Below, piece by piece: positions 53,631-61,894 of a DNA stretch of 64,000 bases. Below the pieces are notes generated by a model. It did no database searches. It was not told where the DNA came from and saw only the letters and a list, made by a program, of their open reading frames with translations. The stretch is from Pseudomonas azotoformans (GTDB lineage: Bacteria > Pseudomonadota > Gammaproteobacteria > Pseudomonadales > Pseudomonadaceae). Location: the NCBI RefSeq assembly GCF_001579805.1, contig NZ_CP014546.1, forward strand, positions 2,046,001-2,110,000. Reading direction: 5' to 3'. Every line of letters begins with the position of its first letter. Position 1 is the first letter of the stretch. The position numbers were made by a program, and so were the translations under genes.

Positions 53631-53658
53631 TCGATCTACGATTTAACCCGTAGATCGA
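53631..53658 (+). terminator. Hairpin downstream of parC
   Basis: Perfect 10-bp stem TCGATCTACG / CGTAGATCGA with an 8-nt ATTTAACC loop, 15 bp after the parC stop. No U-run follows, so it may be a Rho-assisted or mRNA-stabilising hairpin rather than an intrinsic terminator. Confidence 0.45.
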
Positions 53659-53791
53659 CGCTTTGGCGCTGGAGTCATGGCGCATATTCACGGATGATAT
53701 GGCCTTTCCAGCGCCGGCGTGGCCGAGCGTGTTTAGGTTATTTTTAGTATTACATTGTGGTTCGCCTTGTGGCAGCCACCTGGATGGGATG

Positions 53792-54502
53792 ATGACTGCT
53801 CCACGCCTTCCTTTATTTTTTGTGCTCGCTGGCCTTTTGGGGTTGGCGGGTTGCAGCACACACCAGCCGGTGTCGCTGTACCAGCTGGACAGCGGAAGTC
53901 CGGCTCAACCTGCACAGACCGCCGGCATGGCTGTCTTGCTGGGCCCGGTGGTCGTTGCCGACTACCTGCAACGCGAAACACTGCTGCAACGTCAGAACGA
54001 CGGCAGCCTGCAAGGTTCAACCGATGGCCGTTGGGCGGGTAGTTTGTCCTCCGACATCAACCAATTGATGTTGCGCCAGGTGGCGGGTCAACTGGACAGC
54101 CAGCGTGTGGTGCTGGCGCCCGCGCCGACTGGTTTTACCCCGGATGTGCAGGTGTTGCTGACCATCACCCGTCTTGACTCCGGTACGTCGCAACCGGCGA
54201 TCCTCGATGCGCAATGGCGCTTGATCGATCGTCGTGGCCAGGTCCGCGATAACCGCATTGTGCACCTGCAGGAACAACACACCGGTACCACCGCGTCTCA
54301 GGTCCAGGCTCAGGGCGTGTTGTTGCAGCATCTGGCACAGCAGTTGTCGGTGGCCCTCAAGCCATTGGCCAACCAGCCGCCGATTGCCGAAGCGCCGCGC
54401 AAGCAAAGCGCCCCGGTACAGGCTAAGCCGGCAGAACCGCAGAAGCCGAAGATGCCGATGGCAACGCCGATTCGTACGGATATGGAAGTGTTCAGGTTCT
54501 GA
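53792..54502 (+). CDS. pqiC: PqiC-family lipoprotein (membrane integrity transporter component)
   Basis: 236-residue lipoprotein (lipobox LGLAGC, Cys21) with the ABC-type transport auxiliary domain. YQLDSG, VLLGPVVVADYLQRETLLQRQ, GRWAGSLSSDINQLMLRQVAGQL and the Pro/Lys-rich C-terminal tail are typical of PqiC. In E. coli PqiC is the outer-membrane partner of PqiA/PqiB, MCE-type lipid transport proteins; no pqiA or pqiB lies beside it here. The start is ATG at 53792, 6 bp after GGAT; an ATG 3 bp upstream is possible. A strong terminator follows. Confidence 0.82.
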   Translation: MTAPRLPLFFVLAGLLGLAGCSTHQPVSLYQLDSGSPAQPAQTAGMAVLLGPVVVADYLQRETLLQRQNDGSLQGSTDGRWAGSLSSDINQLMLRQVAGQLDSQRVVLAPAPTGFTPDVQVLLTITRLDSGTSQPAILDAQWRLIDRRGQVRDNRIVHLQEQHTGTTASQVQAQGVLLQHLAQQLSVALKPLANQPPIAEAPRKQSAPVQAKPAEPQKPKMPMATPIRTDMEVFRF

Positions 54503-54518
54503 TCTGAATCGCAGATAC

Positions 54519-54552
54519 AAAAAAGGCCCGCTGATTCAGCGGGCCTTTTTTT
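54519..54552. terminator. Strong bidirectional intrinsic terminator after pqiC
   Basis: Stem GGCCCGCTG / CAGCGGGCC with a 3-nt ATT loop, flanked by A6 on the left and T7 on the right, so it works for both strands. It lies 16 bp after the pqiC stop. Confidence 0.9.
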
Positions 54553-54581
54553 GTGCGATTTTGGTAGCACTGAAGATCAAC

Positions 54582-54672
54582 TGTGGGAGCGGGCTTGCTC
54601 GCGAAAGCGGTGGCTCAGTCACCAATGTATCCGACTGACAATCCGCATTCGCGAGCAAGCCCGCTCCCACAC
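54582..54672. repeat. Pair of inverted family B REP units
   Basis: Arms 54582-54605 and 54649-54672 are exact 24-bp complements carrying the same GGGAGCGGGCTTGCTCGCGAA core as 43406-43471, here with a 43-bp middle. It lies between the terminator after pqiC and the 3' end of the convergent membrane protein gene, as expected of BIME-type elements. Confidence 0.9.
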
Positions 54673-54688
54673 AAGCCCACTCTGTTGC

Positions 54689-56191
54689 TCAGGGCTTGCG
54701 GGTCTCGTGCATCCGCGCCAACTGCCGCTCCAGCATCGACGGATACGGTTCCATCAACCGCTCCACACAGCTGGCACCCTCGGGGCTGGCAATCGGGCGG
54801 ATTCGTGCGCGTTGGCGGATCAGCGTGTCTTCGCTGATCTTGCGCTCCACCAGCAACAGGTTGCGACTGTGTTGCGACAGCGCCAGGGCGTCCTGGGCGC
54901 TCTCGGTGAGCAGCAGGTCGATCTGGGTCATGCCAAACAGGTCATCGCTCACCGTCAGGCCCAACTGCAGTTGCAGCGTGATGCCACTGTCGGCCACTTC
55001 GATCTGCAGGGCATGGCCCAGGGCGCGCAGCAACTCGCCGCAGCAGATGGCGTTGGTCAGGTAGTCTTCGCCGCTGTCTTCACTGTGGAACAGCATCAAG
55101 GTACTGCCATCGTTCAGGGTGTGCAGTTCGCTCTGGTACAGCGACGCGGCCTGGTCGAGGCAGTCGCGGTAGCGCTCCAGCAGCTCGGTCAGGCGTGCGC
55201 GGGGCAGGCGACGCAGTTGGTCCTGAGCGCCCAGTTGCACCGCCAGTACAGCGCTGAACTGAGGTTCGGTATTCTTCACCGGGGTGGGTTTTGGTGCGAC
55301 GGCCGGTGCGCTGGCCGAGGTGTCGCGCAGGTCGGCGAAGGGGTCTTCGTCGTCCAGTTCGTCTTCTTCGGCTTTGAACGCCTGGCGGGTGGCAGGCTTC
55401 AGGCCCGCTACCGGTGCGTCCTGCACTTCAAACTCAGGCTCGTCGTCGTAGTCGGTTTCGTCGAACTCAGGCTCTGGCTCCACTTCGCGCACCACCGGTT
55501 CCGGGGCGAAACTGGCGTGCAGCTGGCGGGCGAGGTCGCCGATTTCATCCTGGCGGTCAGTGGCCGGGGTGTGCTCGTCGATATCGCGCAGCCAGATGCG
55601 CAACTGCATCAGCGGCGTGGAGATGTGCCGGCCCAGGCGCAGGCTCAAGGCCAACGCCAAGGCCAGCAGAATTGCGCTCAAGATGCCCATGCTTTGCAGG
55701 CTGATGGTCATCGGCTGCTGGAATTGCTGCATGTCCAGGCTGATGCGCAGTTGGCCGGCCTTCACATCCTGAAACGTAATGTTGCTCTGGTACAGGCCTT
55801 CGGCTTCACCCAGCAGGCCGTTTTTCGGGCGCTGCCCGGCTTCGGCCATGATCCGGTTGTCCACGCTGTAGATGGCGGCGTGGGCCACCAGCGGGTTCTT
55901 GGTCAGGTTGTTGAGCAGCACGTTGAGGCTGAGGATGTCGTTGGACACCAGCAGCTCAGTCGCCGAGGTGGCGGTCTGGGTGGTCAAGCTCTCGCCCAGG
56001 GCGTCGGCTTGCTCGTGCATGGCCTGTTTGAACTGCAAACCCATCACGCAGGCGTAGATCACCAGGGCCAGGGCGACCAGGATCACGTTATGGCTGGCGA
56101 TGCGTAATGCGATCGGTACACGGCGGTGGCGCAGTGCCCGGAAGATCAGCAGGAAGAAATTATCGGTTTTTACTGGCGTGGGCCGGTTCAC
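54689..56191 (-). CDS. AhpA/YtjB (Smp)-like membrane protein with HAMP-like and degenerate cyclase-like regions
   Basis: About 500 residues. N-terminal transmembrane helix (about residues 33-52), a periplasmic sensor-like domain (VSNDILSLNVLLNNLTKNP...AAIYSVDNRIMAEAG), and a second helix (about 165-187). A HAMP-like region (RLGRHISTPLMQLRIWLRDID), a long acidic/Pro-rich linker and a C-terminal domain follow. The C-terminal domain (LLERYRDCLDQAASLYQSELHTLNDGSTLMLFHS) resembles a class III nucleotide cyclase fold without clear metal-binding Asp residues. Divergent from serB, the same arrangement as smp/ytjB and serB in E. coli. The start is uncertain: GTG at 56191 (NRPTPVKTDNFF) is chosen; a TTG at 56254 gives 21 more residues. 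Confidence 0.75.
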   Translation of the reverse strand: MNRPTPVKTDNFFLLIFRALRHRRVPIALRIASHNVILVALALVIYACVMGLQFKQAMHEQADALGESLTTQTATSATELLVSNDILSLNVLLNNLTKNPLVAHAAIYSVDNRIMAEAGQRPKNGLLGEAEGLYQSNITFQDVKAGQLRISLDMQQFQQPMTISLQSMGILSAILLALALALSLRLGRHISTPLMQLRIWLRDIDEHTPATDRQDEIGDLARQLHASFAPEPVVREVEPEPEFDETDYDDEPEFEVQDAPVAGLKPATRQAFKAEEDELDDEDPFADLRDTSASAPAVAPKPTPVKNTEPQFSAVLAVQLGAQDQLRRLPRARLTELLERYRDCLDQAASLYQSELHTLNDGSTLMLFHSEDSGEDYLTNAICCGELLRALGHALQIEVADSGITLQLQLGLTVSDDLFGMTQIDLLLTESAQDALALSQHSRNLLLVERKISEDTLIRQRARIRPIASPEGASCVERLMEPYPSMLERQLARMHETRKP

Positions 56192-56289
56192 TTGCGCTCG
56201 GCTCTTGGTCCGTGAAGTTGACGCGCAGTATAGCGACAGCCCTAGAACCGGCAAAGCGCTGGCTGTGCCCGATGGTCACTGAAAGTGGG

Positions 56290-56295
56290 TAGAAT
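56290..56295 (+). promoter_or_regulatory. Probable -10 element of serB
   Basis: TAGAAT, with transcription predicted to start near 56302 and a leader of about 23 nt. No good -35 is seen at 17 bp. It lies in the 133-bp region shared with the divergent membrane protein gene. Confidence 0.4.
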
Positions 56296-56324
56296 GCGGT
56301 TTTTTTCCAGCCTGGGGGTGCGCC

Positions 56325-57539
56325 TTGCGCGAAATTGTCCTGATTAACATCACGGGGGAAGACCGCCCAGGTCTGACCGCAGCCATTACCGGCGTTCTGG
56401 CCCAGGGTGGTGTGAACATTCTCGACATCGGCCAGGCGGTGATCCACGACACCTTGTCGTTCGGCATCCTGGTCGAGATTCCGAGCACTGAACAGGCGTC
56501 TTCGGTACTCAAGGACATCCTGTTTACGGCTTACAAGCTGGATCAACAGGTGCGCTTCACCCCGGTGTCCGAAGAGGACTACCAGCAATGGGTGGCCGGC
56601 CAGGGCAAGAAACGCCATATCGTGACGCTGCTGACCCGCAAGGTCACCGCGGAACAATTGCAACGCGTCAGCTCCATTACCGCGCAGTACGGTCTTAATA
56701 TCGACCATATCGACCGTCTGTCGGGTCGTATGCCGCTGGATACCCCGGCCGACAAGGGCAAGGGCTGCATCGAGTTCTCCGTGCGCGGTGAACCGGCCGA
56801 CCCTCAGGCCCTGCGCGCCGAATTCCTCAGCGTGGCCCAAGAGCTGAACGTCGACATCGCCTTCCAGGAAGACTCGCTGTTCCGCCGCAACCGCCGTCTG
56901 GCGGTGTTCGACATGGACTCCACGCTGATCGAAGCCGAAGTCATCGACGAATTGGCCAAAGCGGCCGGCGTGGGCGAGCAGGTTTCCGAAATCACCGAAC
57001 GCGCCATGGCCGGTGAACTGGACTTCCGCGCCAGCTTCAAGGAGCGCCTTGCGCTGCTTAAAGGCCTGGACGTGAGCGTGCTGGACTCCATCGGCGCCTC
57101 CCTGCGCCTGACCGAGGGCGCCGAAACCCTGTTCGCTGAACTCAAGCGCCTGGGCTACAAGACCGCCATCCTGTCCGGCGGCTTCACCTACTTCGCCAAG
57201 CAATTGCAGGCCAAGCTGGGCATCGACTACGTGTTCGCCAACGAGCTGGAAGTGGTGGATGGCAAGGTGACCGGCGTGGCGGTCGAGCCGATTGTCGACG
57301 CTCAGCGCAAGGCGGACCTGCTCAAGGAATTGGCGCACAAGGAAGGTTTGCGTCTGGAGCAGACCATTGCGGTCGGCGACGGTGCGAATGACTTGCCGAT
57401 GCTGGCGATTGCGGGGTTGGGTGTGGCCTTCCGTGCCAAGCCGCTGGTGAAGCAATCGGCCAAGCAGGCGATTTCGACGTTGGGCTTGGATGGCGTGTTG
57501 TATCTGCTGGGCTTCCGTGATCGCGACGGTCAGCTGTAA
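56325..57539 (+). CDS. serB: Phosphoserine phosphatase with tandem ACT domains
   Basis: Last step of serine synthesis: phosphoserine to serine and phosphate. The 404-residue protein has two N-terminal ACT-type regulatory domains (MREIVLINITGEDRPGLTAAI; HIVTLLTRKVTAEQLQRVS) and a C-terminal HAD phosphatase. The nucleophile is Asp196 in DMDST (196-200), with SGGFTYF and GDGANDLPML for motifs II and III/IV. The start is TTG at 56325 after GGGGGTG; the ACT domain begins right at this codon, so no longer protein is likely. Divergent from the YtjB-like gene and convergent with psd. Confidence 0.95.
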   Translation: MREIVLINITGEDRPGLTAAITGVLAQGGVNILDIGQAVIHDTLSFGILVEIPSTEQASSVLKDILFTAYKLDQQVRFTPVSEEDYQQWVAGQGKKRHIVTLLTRKVTAEQLQRVSSITAQYGLNIDHIDRLSGRMPLDTPADKGKGCIEFSVRGEPADPQALRAEFLSVAQELNVDIAFQEDSLFRRNRRLAVFDMDSTLIEAEVIDELAKAAGVGEQVSEITERAMAGELDFRASFKERLALLKGLDVSVLDSIGASLRLTEGAETLFAELKRLGYKTAILSGGFTYFAKQLQAKLGIDYVFANELEVVDGKVTGVAVEPIVDAQRKADLLKELAHKEGLRLEQTIAVGDGANDLPMLAIAGLGVAFRAKPLVKQSAKQAISTLGLDGVLYLLGFRDRDGQL

Positions 57540-57558
57540 CTCGCTCTAACTGGTAAAT

Positions 57559-57582
57559 GTGGGAGCCAGGCCAGGCTCCCAC
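57559..57582. terminator. Hairpin between convergent serB and psd
   Basis: 9-bp stem GTGGGAGCC / GGCTCCCAC with an AGGCCA loop in the 49-bp gap between the two convergent genes. Symmetric and GC-rich but without U-runs; it may serve both genes. Confidence 0.5.
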
Positions 57583-57588
57583 CTTCAA

Positions 57589-58449
57589 TCAGGCTTTCGG
57601 AAGACCGATGCCTTGGCCCATCTGTACCGGAGTGCCAGCGGCCAGCTCTTCAGCCCACTTCACCTGATCCGGCCCAAACAGCACAATCGCGGTCGAACCC
57701 AGCTTGAAGCGACCCAGCTCCGCACCTTTCTCCAGATGAACCGGTGCGCGCGCAGCTTCGTCATAGCGGAAGGTTTTCAGCTCGCGCTTCGGCGGCGTTA
57801 CCAGCCCAGCCCACACGGTTTCAATCGACGCCACAATCATCGCACCCACCAATACCACGGCCATCGGGCCGCGTTCGGTGTCGAAGATGCAGGCAACGCG
57901 TTCGTTGCGCGCGAACAGCTCAGGTACGTTTTCAGCGGTAGTCTGGTTGACCGAGAAGATGCGGCCCGGGATGTAGACCATCTCGCGCAGCGTGCCGGCC
58001 AGCGGCATGTGTACGCGGTGGTAGTCCTTCGGCGACAGGTAGATGGTGGCGAAATCGCCGCCCATGAACGGCGCCGCTACGGCCGAGTCGCCGCCCAGCA
58101 ATTCCAGCACGCTGAAGCTGTGACCTTTGGCCTGGAACACCCGGCCATGCTCGATTGGGCCCAACTGGCTGACCGCACCATCGGCGGGGCTCAACACCGC
58201 GCCTGGGGTTTGATCCAGTGGGCGGGCGCCATCTTTCAGGGCGCGGGTGAAGAAGGCGTTGAAGTGCTCGTAGGCGGTCACGTCTTCAACCAGGGCCTGG
58301 GACATGTCCACTTGATAACGCTTGGCGAACCAGCTGGTGAAGGCATTCTTGAACCAGCGCACGCGGCACTCGGCAATGCAACCGGCCAGACGCGATAGCA
58401 AGTGGTGCGGCAGCAAGTACTGGCTGAGGATAAACAACTGCTTTTTCAT
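57589..58449 (-). CDS. psd: Phosphatidylserine decarboxylase proenzyme
   Basis: Makes phosphatidylethanolamine from phosphatidylserine at the inner membrane. The 286-residue proenzyme is cleaved itself at the LGST motif (FKLGSTAIVLF, near residues 252-255) to form the pyruvoyl group on the new N-terminal Ser. FFTRALKDGARPL, SPADGAVSQLG and SPKDYHRVHMPLAG (catalytic-triad His region) are conserved blocks. The ATG at 58449 follows AAGG. Its start lies 15 bp after the rhdA stop, so they form a transcription unit, as in P. aeruginosa (PA4957-PA4956). Confidence 0.96.
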   Translation of the reverse strand: MKKQLFILSQYLLPHHLLSRLAGCIAECRVRWFKNAFTSWFAKRYQVDMSQALVEDVTAYEHFNAFFTRALKDGARPLDQTPGAVLSPADGAVSQLGPIEHGRVFQAKGHSFSVLELLGGDSAVAAPFMGGDFATIYLSPKDYHRVHMPLAGTLREMVYIPGRIFSVNQTTAENVPELFARNERVACIFDTERGPMAVVLVGAMIVASIETVWAGLVTPPKRELKTFRYDEAARAPVHLEKGAELGRFKLGSTAIVLFGPDQVKWAEELAAGTPVQMGQGIGLPKA

Positions 58450-58464
58450 AACTGTCCTTAAACC

Positions 58465-59280
58465 TTAAATCTCGACGGGGGTGTCGGGGTGGTTGCCCCA
58501 TTCGCCCCAGGAACCGGCATAACCTTTGACTCGCGGATAACCGAGCGCCTTGGCCACCAGGTAGGTGAAGCCAGAACGGTGGTGAGTCTGGCAGTGGGTG
58601 ATGATTTCTTTGTCTTTGGTCAACCCGAGGTCTTCGAGGATCTGCGGCATGTCGCGGCGGATACGCAGGTTGCGCGCCTTGTCCATGCCGGCAGTCCATT
58701 CGAAGTTCACCGCGCCGGGGATGTGCCCGCCTTTGGCGGCGAGGACCTTCTCGCCGGAATACTCCAGCGGACCGCGTGCATCCCAGATGCCCAGGTCGGC
58801 GGCACCCAGGCGGCTTTGCAGGTATTCGCGGGTGGCGGTGGGGCCATCGTGCAACGTGAGGCTGACCGGGCCGCCGACGGGGGCGGGCACGTCGGTGGAT
58901 ACCGGGTGCTTGTCTTCCAGCCAGGCCAGCAGGCCGCCGTCCAGGTAGTGGTACTTCTGGTGGCCGATCACGTCGAGCATCCAGATGAATCGTCCGGCCC
59001 AGCCGCCGCCTTCGTCGTCGTAGACCACGTAGGTGGCGTCCGGGGTGTGGCCCAGTTCGCCGAACAGCTTCTCAAGATCAGCCTTGTTGGGCAGCAGGCC
59101 GGGCGCCGGGGGCTGCCCCAGTTGGGTGCGCTTTGGGTCAACGAAATGCGCGCCGGGGATATGCCCTTCGGCGTAGCGGGCGGCACTGGTGAGGTCCACC
59201 AGTATCAGGTGTTCGGTATCGAGGCGACCAAGCAGGTCGCTGGATTCGATCACCAGCGGCAAGCCAGAGAAGTCAGGCAT
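58465..59280 (-). CDS. rhdA: Thiosulfate:cyanide sulfurtransferase (rhodanese) RhdA
   Basis: 271-residue two-domain rhodanese. The catalytic Cys is residue 230 in CQTHHRS, the same position and loop as in Azotobacter vinelandii RhdA. It transfers sulfane sulfur from thiosulfate to cyanide or other thiophiles in the cytoplasm; in fluorescent pseudomonads a role in cyanide protection and redox balance is known. The inactive N-terminal rhodanese domain has Asp at the equivalent place (VVYDDEGGGWAGR). The start is ATG at 59280, with GGAG at correct spacing; a longer in-frame start at 59334 lies in the intergenic region. Upstream of psd on the same strand. Confidence 0.94.
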   Translation of the reverse strand: MPDFSGLPLVIESSDLLGRLDTEHLILVDLTSAARYAEGHIPGAHFVDPKRTQLGQPPAPGLLPNKADLEKLFGELGHTPDATYVVYDDEGGGWAGRFIWMLDVIGHQKYHYLDGGLLAWLEDKHPVSTDVPAPVGGPVSLTLHDGPTATREYLQSRLGAADLGIWDARGPLEYSGEKVLAAKGGHIPGAVNFEWTAGMDKARNLRIRRDMPQILEDLGLTKDKEIITHCQTHHRSGFTYLVAKALGYPRVKGYAGSWGEWGNHPDTPVEI

Positions 59281-59337
59281 GTGAGGTCTCCTGGGCACAA
59301 ATGTTGGCGATAAAAGACGGCGATTGTAGCGCAAGCA

Positions 59338-60873
59338 TCAGGCGCTGCGGTTGGTAAAGCAGTGCAGGGCTTTCTCGATGCATTGGGCGGTTTTGCCGAA
59401 GGCCTGCACGGTGGTTTCCGAGAACGGCCCGCCGCCCTGGTCGGCCACCATCAGCATAACCACCTTGCCATTACAGCTCAGCGAGCGCAGCAACAGGTGT
59501 TCGCCGGTGAACAGGCGACGCAGGATCGGCGGCAGCAAGGCCGAGAACTGCGCATGGTTTTCAGGGTTGAGGCGTACCTGCGCGGATTTTTCCAGCAAGC
59601 GCTGCAAGAGCGTGCTGTTGACCACATCCAGGCTCAAATTGGCCGCATCCTTCGGCAGGCCATCGACCTGGTGCACACGCAAGGTGCTCATGGCGCGGTC
59701 AGCCATCAACAGCATGACCCGCTGCATGCCACTGGCCACCAGGGCCTCCTTGGCGCAGGTGGTCAGGTGCATGGCGTTGGCAAAGCGGCTCGGTTCCACC
59801 AGCAGTTCGGTGCAGCGCTTGCGCCACACGGCCAGGGCCTCAGCGGTGGGCGGTGGCGCTGGAAGCAGGCCGCGATGAATCTTTTGTACATGCCACGGCC
59901 AGATCAGCGACAGCGCCGGGTGCCAGAGGTCAGGCATCAAGGTGGTGCGGGCGCTGGTGACGGCCTGCTGGTGGACCTGCTGCTGCACCTCGCCCAGGGG
60001 CTGTTGCAGGTACAGCGCTGTGAGGAGTTGCCAGCGTTCGGTGTGCGGGCAGGTCCAGGATTCCTGGGCCGACATCGCCAGGCCGTTGGCCAGCAGCACG
60101 GTATTGGCCGGTTGGTTCAACCAGCGGCGCAGGTTGGGTTCGGCGTCGAGCAATTGCTGGTGGCGCAGTGGGTCGTCTTCGCGGGCGATGTGCAGCGCCT
60201 TGACCAGCAAGCGCTGCTCGCTCATCAGCAGCTTATAGCCCTGGGACACCCAGATCGGCAGGTGCCAGGCTTCGGTCAGGCCGACGCACAGGTCCAGCAG
60301 GCGCACGCCGAACAGTGCCTGCTCAACCTCGCGCGCCGATTGGCCTTTGTGGATCACCCGCAGTTCCCATTCTTCCAGGAGCTTGGGGTAGGCGACCGCC
60401 ATCGGCCACAGCGGCGACAGAAACAGCAGGCTGCCCCAGTGAATGTCCTGCCACAGTCGCGCCAGGCGGCTGCCGAACAAACCGTTGGCTTGTTGCGATG
60501 CGTGCTGGCTGACCAACAGCAGTTGGCGCAACGCCACGGGGATCTCATTGGCCGGCACCGACGGCAGGCGCGCCAGCAGTTCTTCGGCGCGCTTGAGGCC
60601 CAGGCGGTTGAGCGCCACTTCGAGGTTTTCCGCCGGTTCCGCCAAGCTGCCATGGGTATGGCTGTTGGCCTCGCGCATCACGCTGAGCACAAGCGCCGGG
60701 CTGCTTTGCATCAGCTCGGCAATATCTCGCAATGAACTGCGGCTGTCGCGGATGCCTTTGCACACCCGGTCGTGACTGGCCTGGGGCACAGGCAGCAGCA
60801 CATCGTCCAGGCGCTTGATCCAAGCGGCGAGAGAGTTGGGTTTTGCACTTGGGACTGTCGTTTCATTAGCCAT
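59338..60873 (-). CDS. HDOD-domain protein
   Basis: 511-residue cytoplasmic protein. An N-terminal HDOD domain (about residues 25-230) is seen in IAELMQSSPALVLSVMREAN, LEVALNRLGLKRAEELLARL and the helical segments after it. The C-terminal part (about 340-510) is GAF-like: MLLMADRAMSTLRVHQVDGL, LLRSLSCNGKVVMLMVADQGGGPFSE. HDOD proteins act in bacterial signalling and motility control, usually without catalytic metal residues; that fits its divergence from motAB. Position corresponds to P. aeruginosa PA4955. The start is ATG at 60873. The 166-bp region before motA contains a sigma-28-type promoter directed the other way. Confidence 0.82.
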   Translation of the reverse strand: MANETTVPSAKPNSLAAWIKRLDDVLLPVPQASHDRVCKGIRDSRSSLRDIAELMQSSPALVLSVMREANSHTHGSLAEPAENLEVALNRLGLKRAEELLARLPSVPANEIPVALRQLLLVSQHASQQANGLFGSRLARLWQDIHWGSLLFLSPLWPMAVAYPKLLEEWELRVIHKGQSAREVEQALFGVRLLDLCVGLTEAWHLPIWVSQGYKLLMSEQRLLVKALHIAREDDPLRHQQLLDAEPNLRRWLNQPANTVLLANGLAMSAQESWTCPHTERWQLLTALYLQQPLGEVQQQVHQQAVTSARTTLMPDLWHPALSLIWPWHVQKIHRGLLPAPPPTAEALAVWRKRCTELLVEPSRFANAMHLTTCAKEALVASGMQRVMLLMADRAMSTLRVHQVDGLPKDAANLSLDVVNSTLLQRLLEKSAQVRLNPENHAQFSALLPPILRRLFTGEHLLLRSLSCNGKVVMLMVADQGGGPFSETTVQAFGKTAQCIEKALHCFTNRSA

Positions 60874-60945
60874 GATAGGGGCGCGATCATCACTTGCGGT
60901 CTACACGCCCGGAGCGGGCCGAACTGGCTTTTCGCCTTAACGGGC

Positions 60946-60972
60946 TATAGTCTGGCGCAGTTTTGCCGATAA
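60946..60972 (+). promoter_or_regulatory. Sigma-28 (FliA) type promoter of motAB
   Basis: -10 GCCGATAA (60965-60972) matches the FliA consensus exactly, and TATA (60946-60949) is 15 bp upstream, differing at one base from the TAAA core. It is 67 bp before the motA start. Flagellar class IV control of the stator genes is therefore expected. Confidence 0.8.
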
Positions 60973-61039
60973 GTAGAACAAGAGTTTTCTGCTACACCCA
61001 ATATGTCCATGAACCCGACGGCGCAAGTACTCATCCCCT

Positions 61040-61891
61040 ATGGCTAAAATTATCGGCATCATCGTCGTCATCGCAAGTGTGCTCGGTGGCTACGTCCTGT
61101 CCCACGGTAAAATTGCGGCGTTGATCCAGCCCTTTGAAGTGCTGATCATCGGTGGTGCGGCGTTCGGCGCATTCTTGCAGGCCAACCCCGGCTACATGAC
61201 TATGCACGTGGTCAAGAAGTCGCTGGGGATGTTCGGTTCGCGCTTCACTCACACGTTCTATCTGGAAGTGCTGGGGCTGGTCTACGAGATCCTCAACAAG
61301 AGCCGCCGCGAAGGCATGATGGCCATCGAGGCCGACATCGAAGACGCCGCCGCCAGCCCGATTTTCGCCAAGTACCCGGCTGTGCTCAAAGATGAGCGCA
61401 TGACCGCCTACATCTGCGACTACCTGCGCATCATGTCCTCCGGCAACATGGCCCCCCATGAGCTGGAAGGCCTGTTCGACATGGAGTTGTTCAGCCTTAA
61501 AGAAGAGTTGGAGCATCCTTCCCACGCCGTGACCGGCATCGCTGACGGTATGCCGGGTTTTGGTATCGTCGCGGCGGTACTCGGTATCGTGGTGACCATG
61601 GCGTCCCTGGGCGAGGGCGACCAGGCCGCCATCGGCATGCACGTGGGTGCGGCACTGGTGGGTACGTTCTTCGGTATTCTCGCGGCCTACGGCTTCTTCG
61701 GTCCGCTTGCGACCTCCCTGGCCCATGACGCCAAGGAAGAAATCAACCTGTACGAATCGATCAAGGCCAGCCTGGTCGCTTCGGCTTCCGGCATGCCGCC
61801 GTCCCTGGCGGTGGAGTTTGGCCGCAAGGTGCTGTACCCGAAGCATCGCCCAAGCTTCGCCGAGCTGGAACAAGCGGTTCGCGGTCGTTAA
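61040..61891 (+). CDS. motA: Flagellar motor stator protein MotA
   Basis: Four-helix proton-channel subunit of the flagellar stator. The 283 residues contain IIVVIASVLGGYVLSHG (helix 1), a large cytoplasmic loop with charged residues that act on FliG (DIEDAAASPIFAKYP; RIMSSGNMAPHELEGLFD), and helices 3-4 (GFGIVAAVLGIVVTM, GTFFGILAAYGFFGPLA). A sigma-28-type promoter precedes it. MotB starts 3 bp after its stop. The pair corresponds to P. aeruginosa PA4954-PA4953; the MotCD stator is encoded elsewhere in Pseudomonas. Confidence 0.96.
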   Translation: MAKIIGIIVVIASVLGGYVLSHGKIAALIQPFEVLIIGGAAFGAFLQANPGYMTMHVVKKSLGMFGSRFTHTFYLEVLGLVYEILNKSRREGMMAIEADIEDAAASPIFAKYPAVLKDERMTAYICDYLRIMSSGNMAPHELEGLFDMELFSLKEELEHPSHAVTGIADGMPGFGIVAAVLGIVVTMASLGEGDQAAIGMHVGAALVGTFFGILAAYGFFGPLATSLAHDAKEEINLYESIKASLVASASGMPPSLAVEFGRKVLYPKHRPSFAELEQAVRGR

Positions 61892-61894
61892 GCC

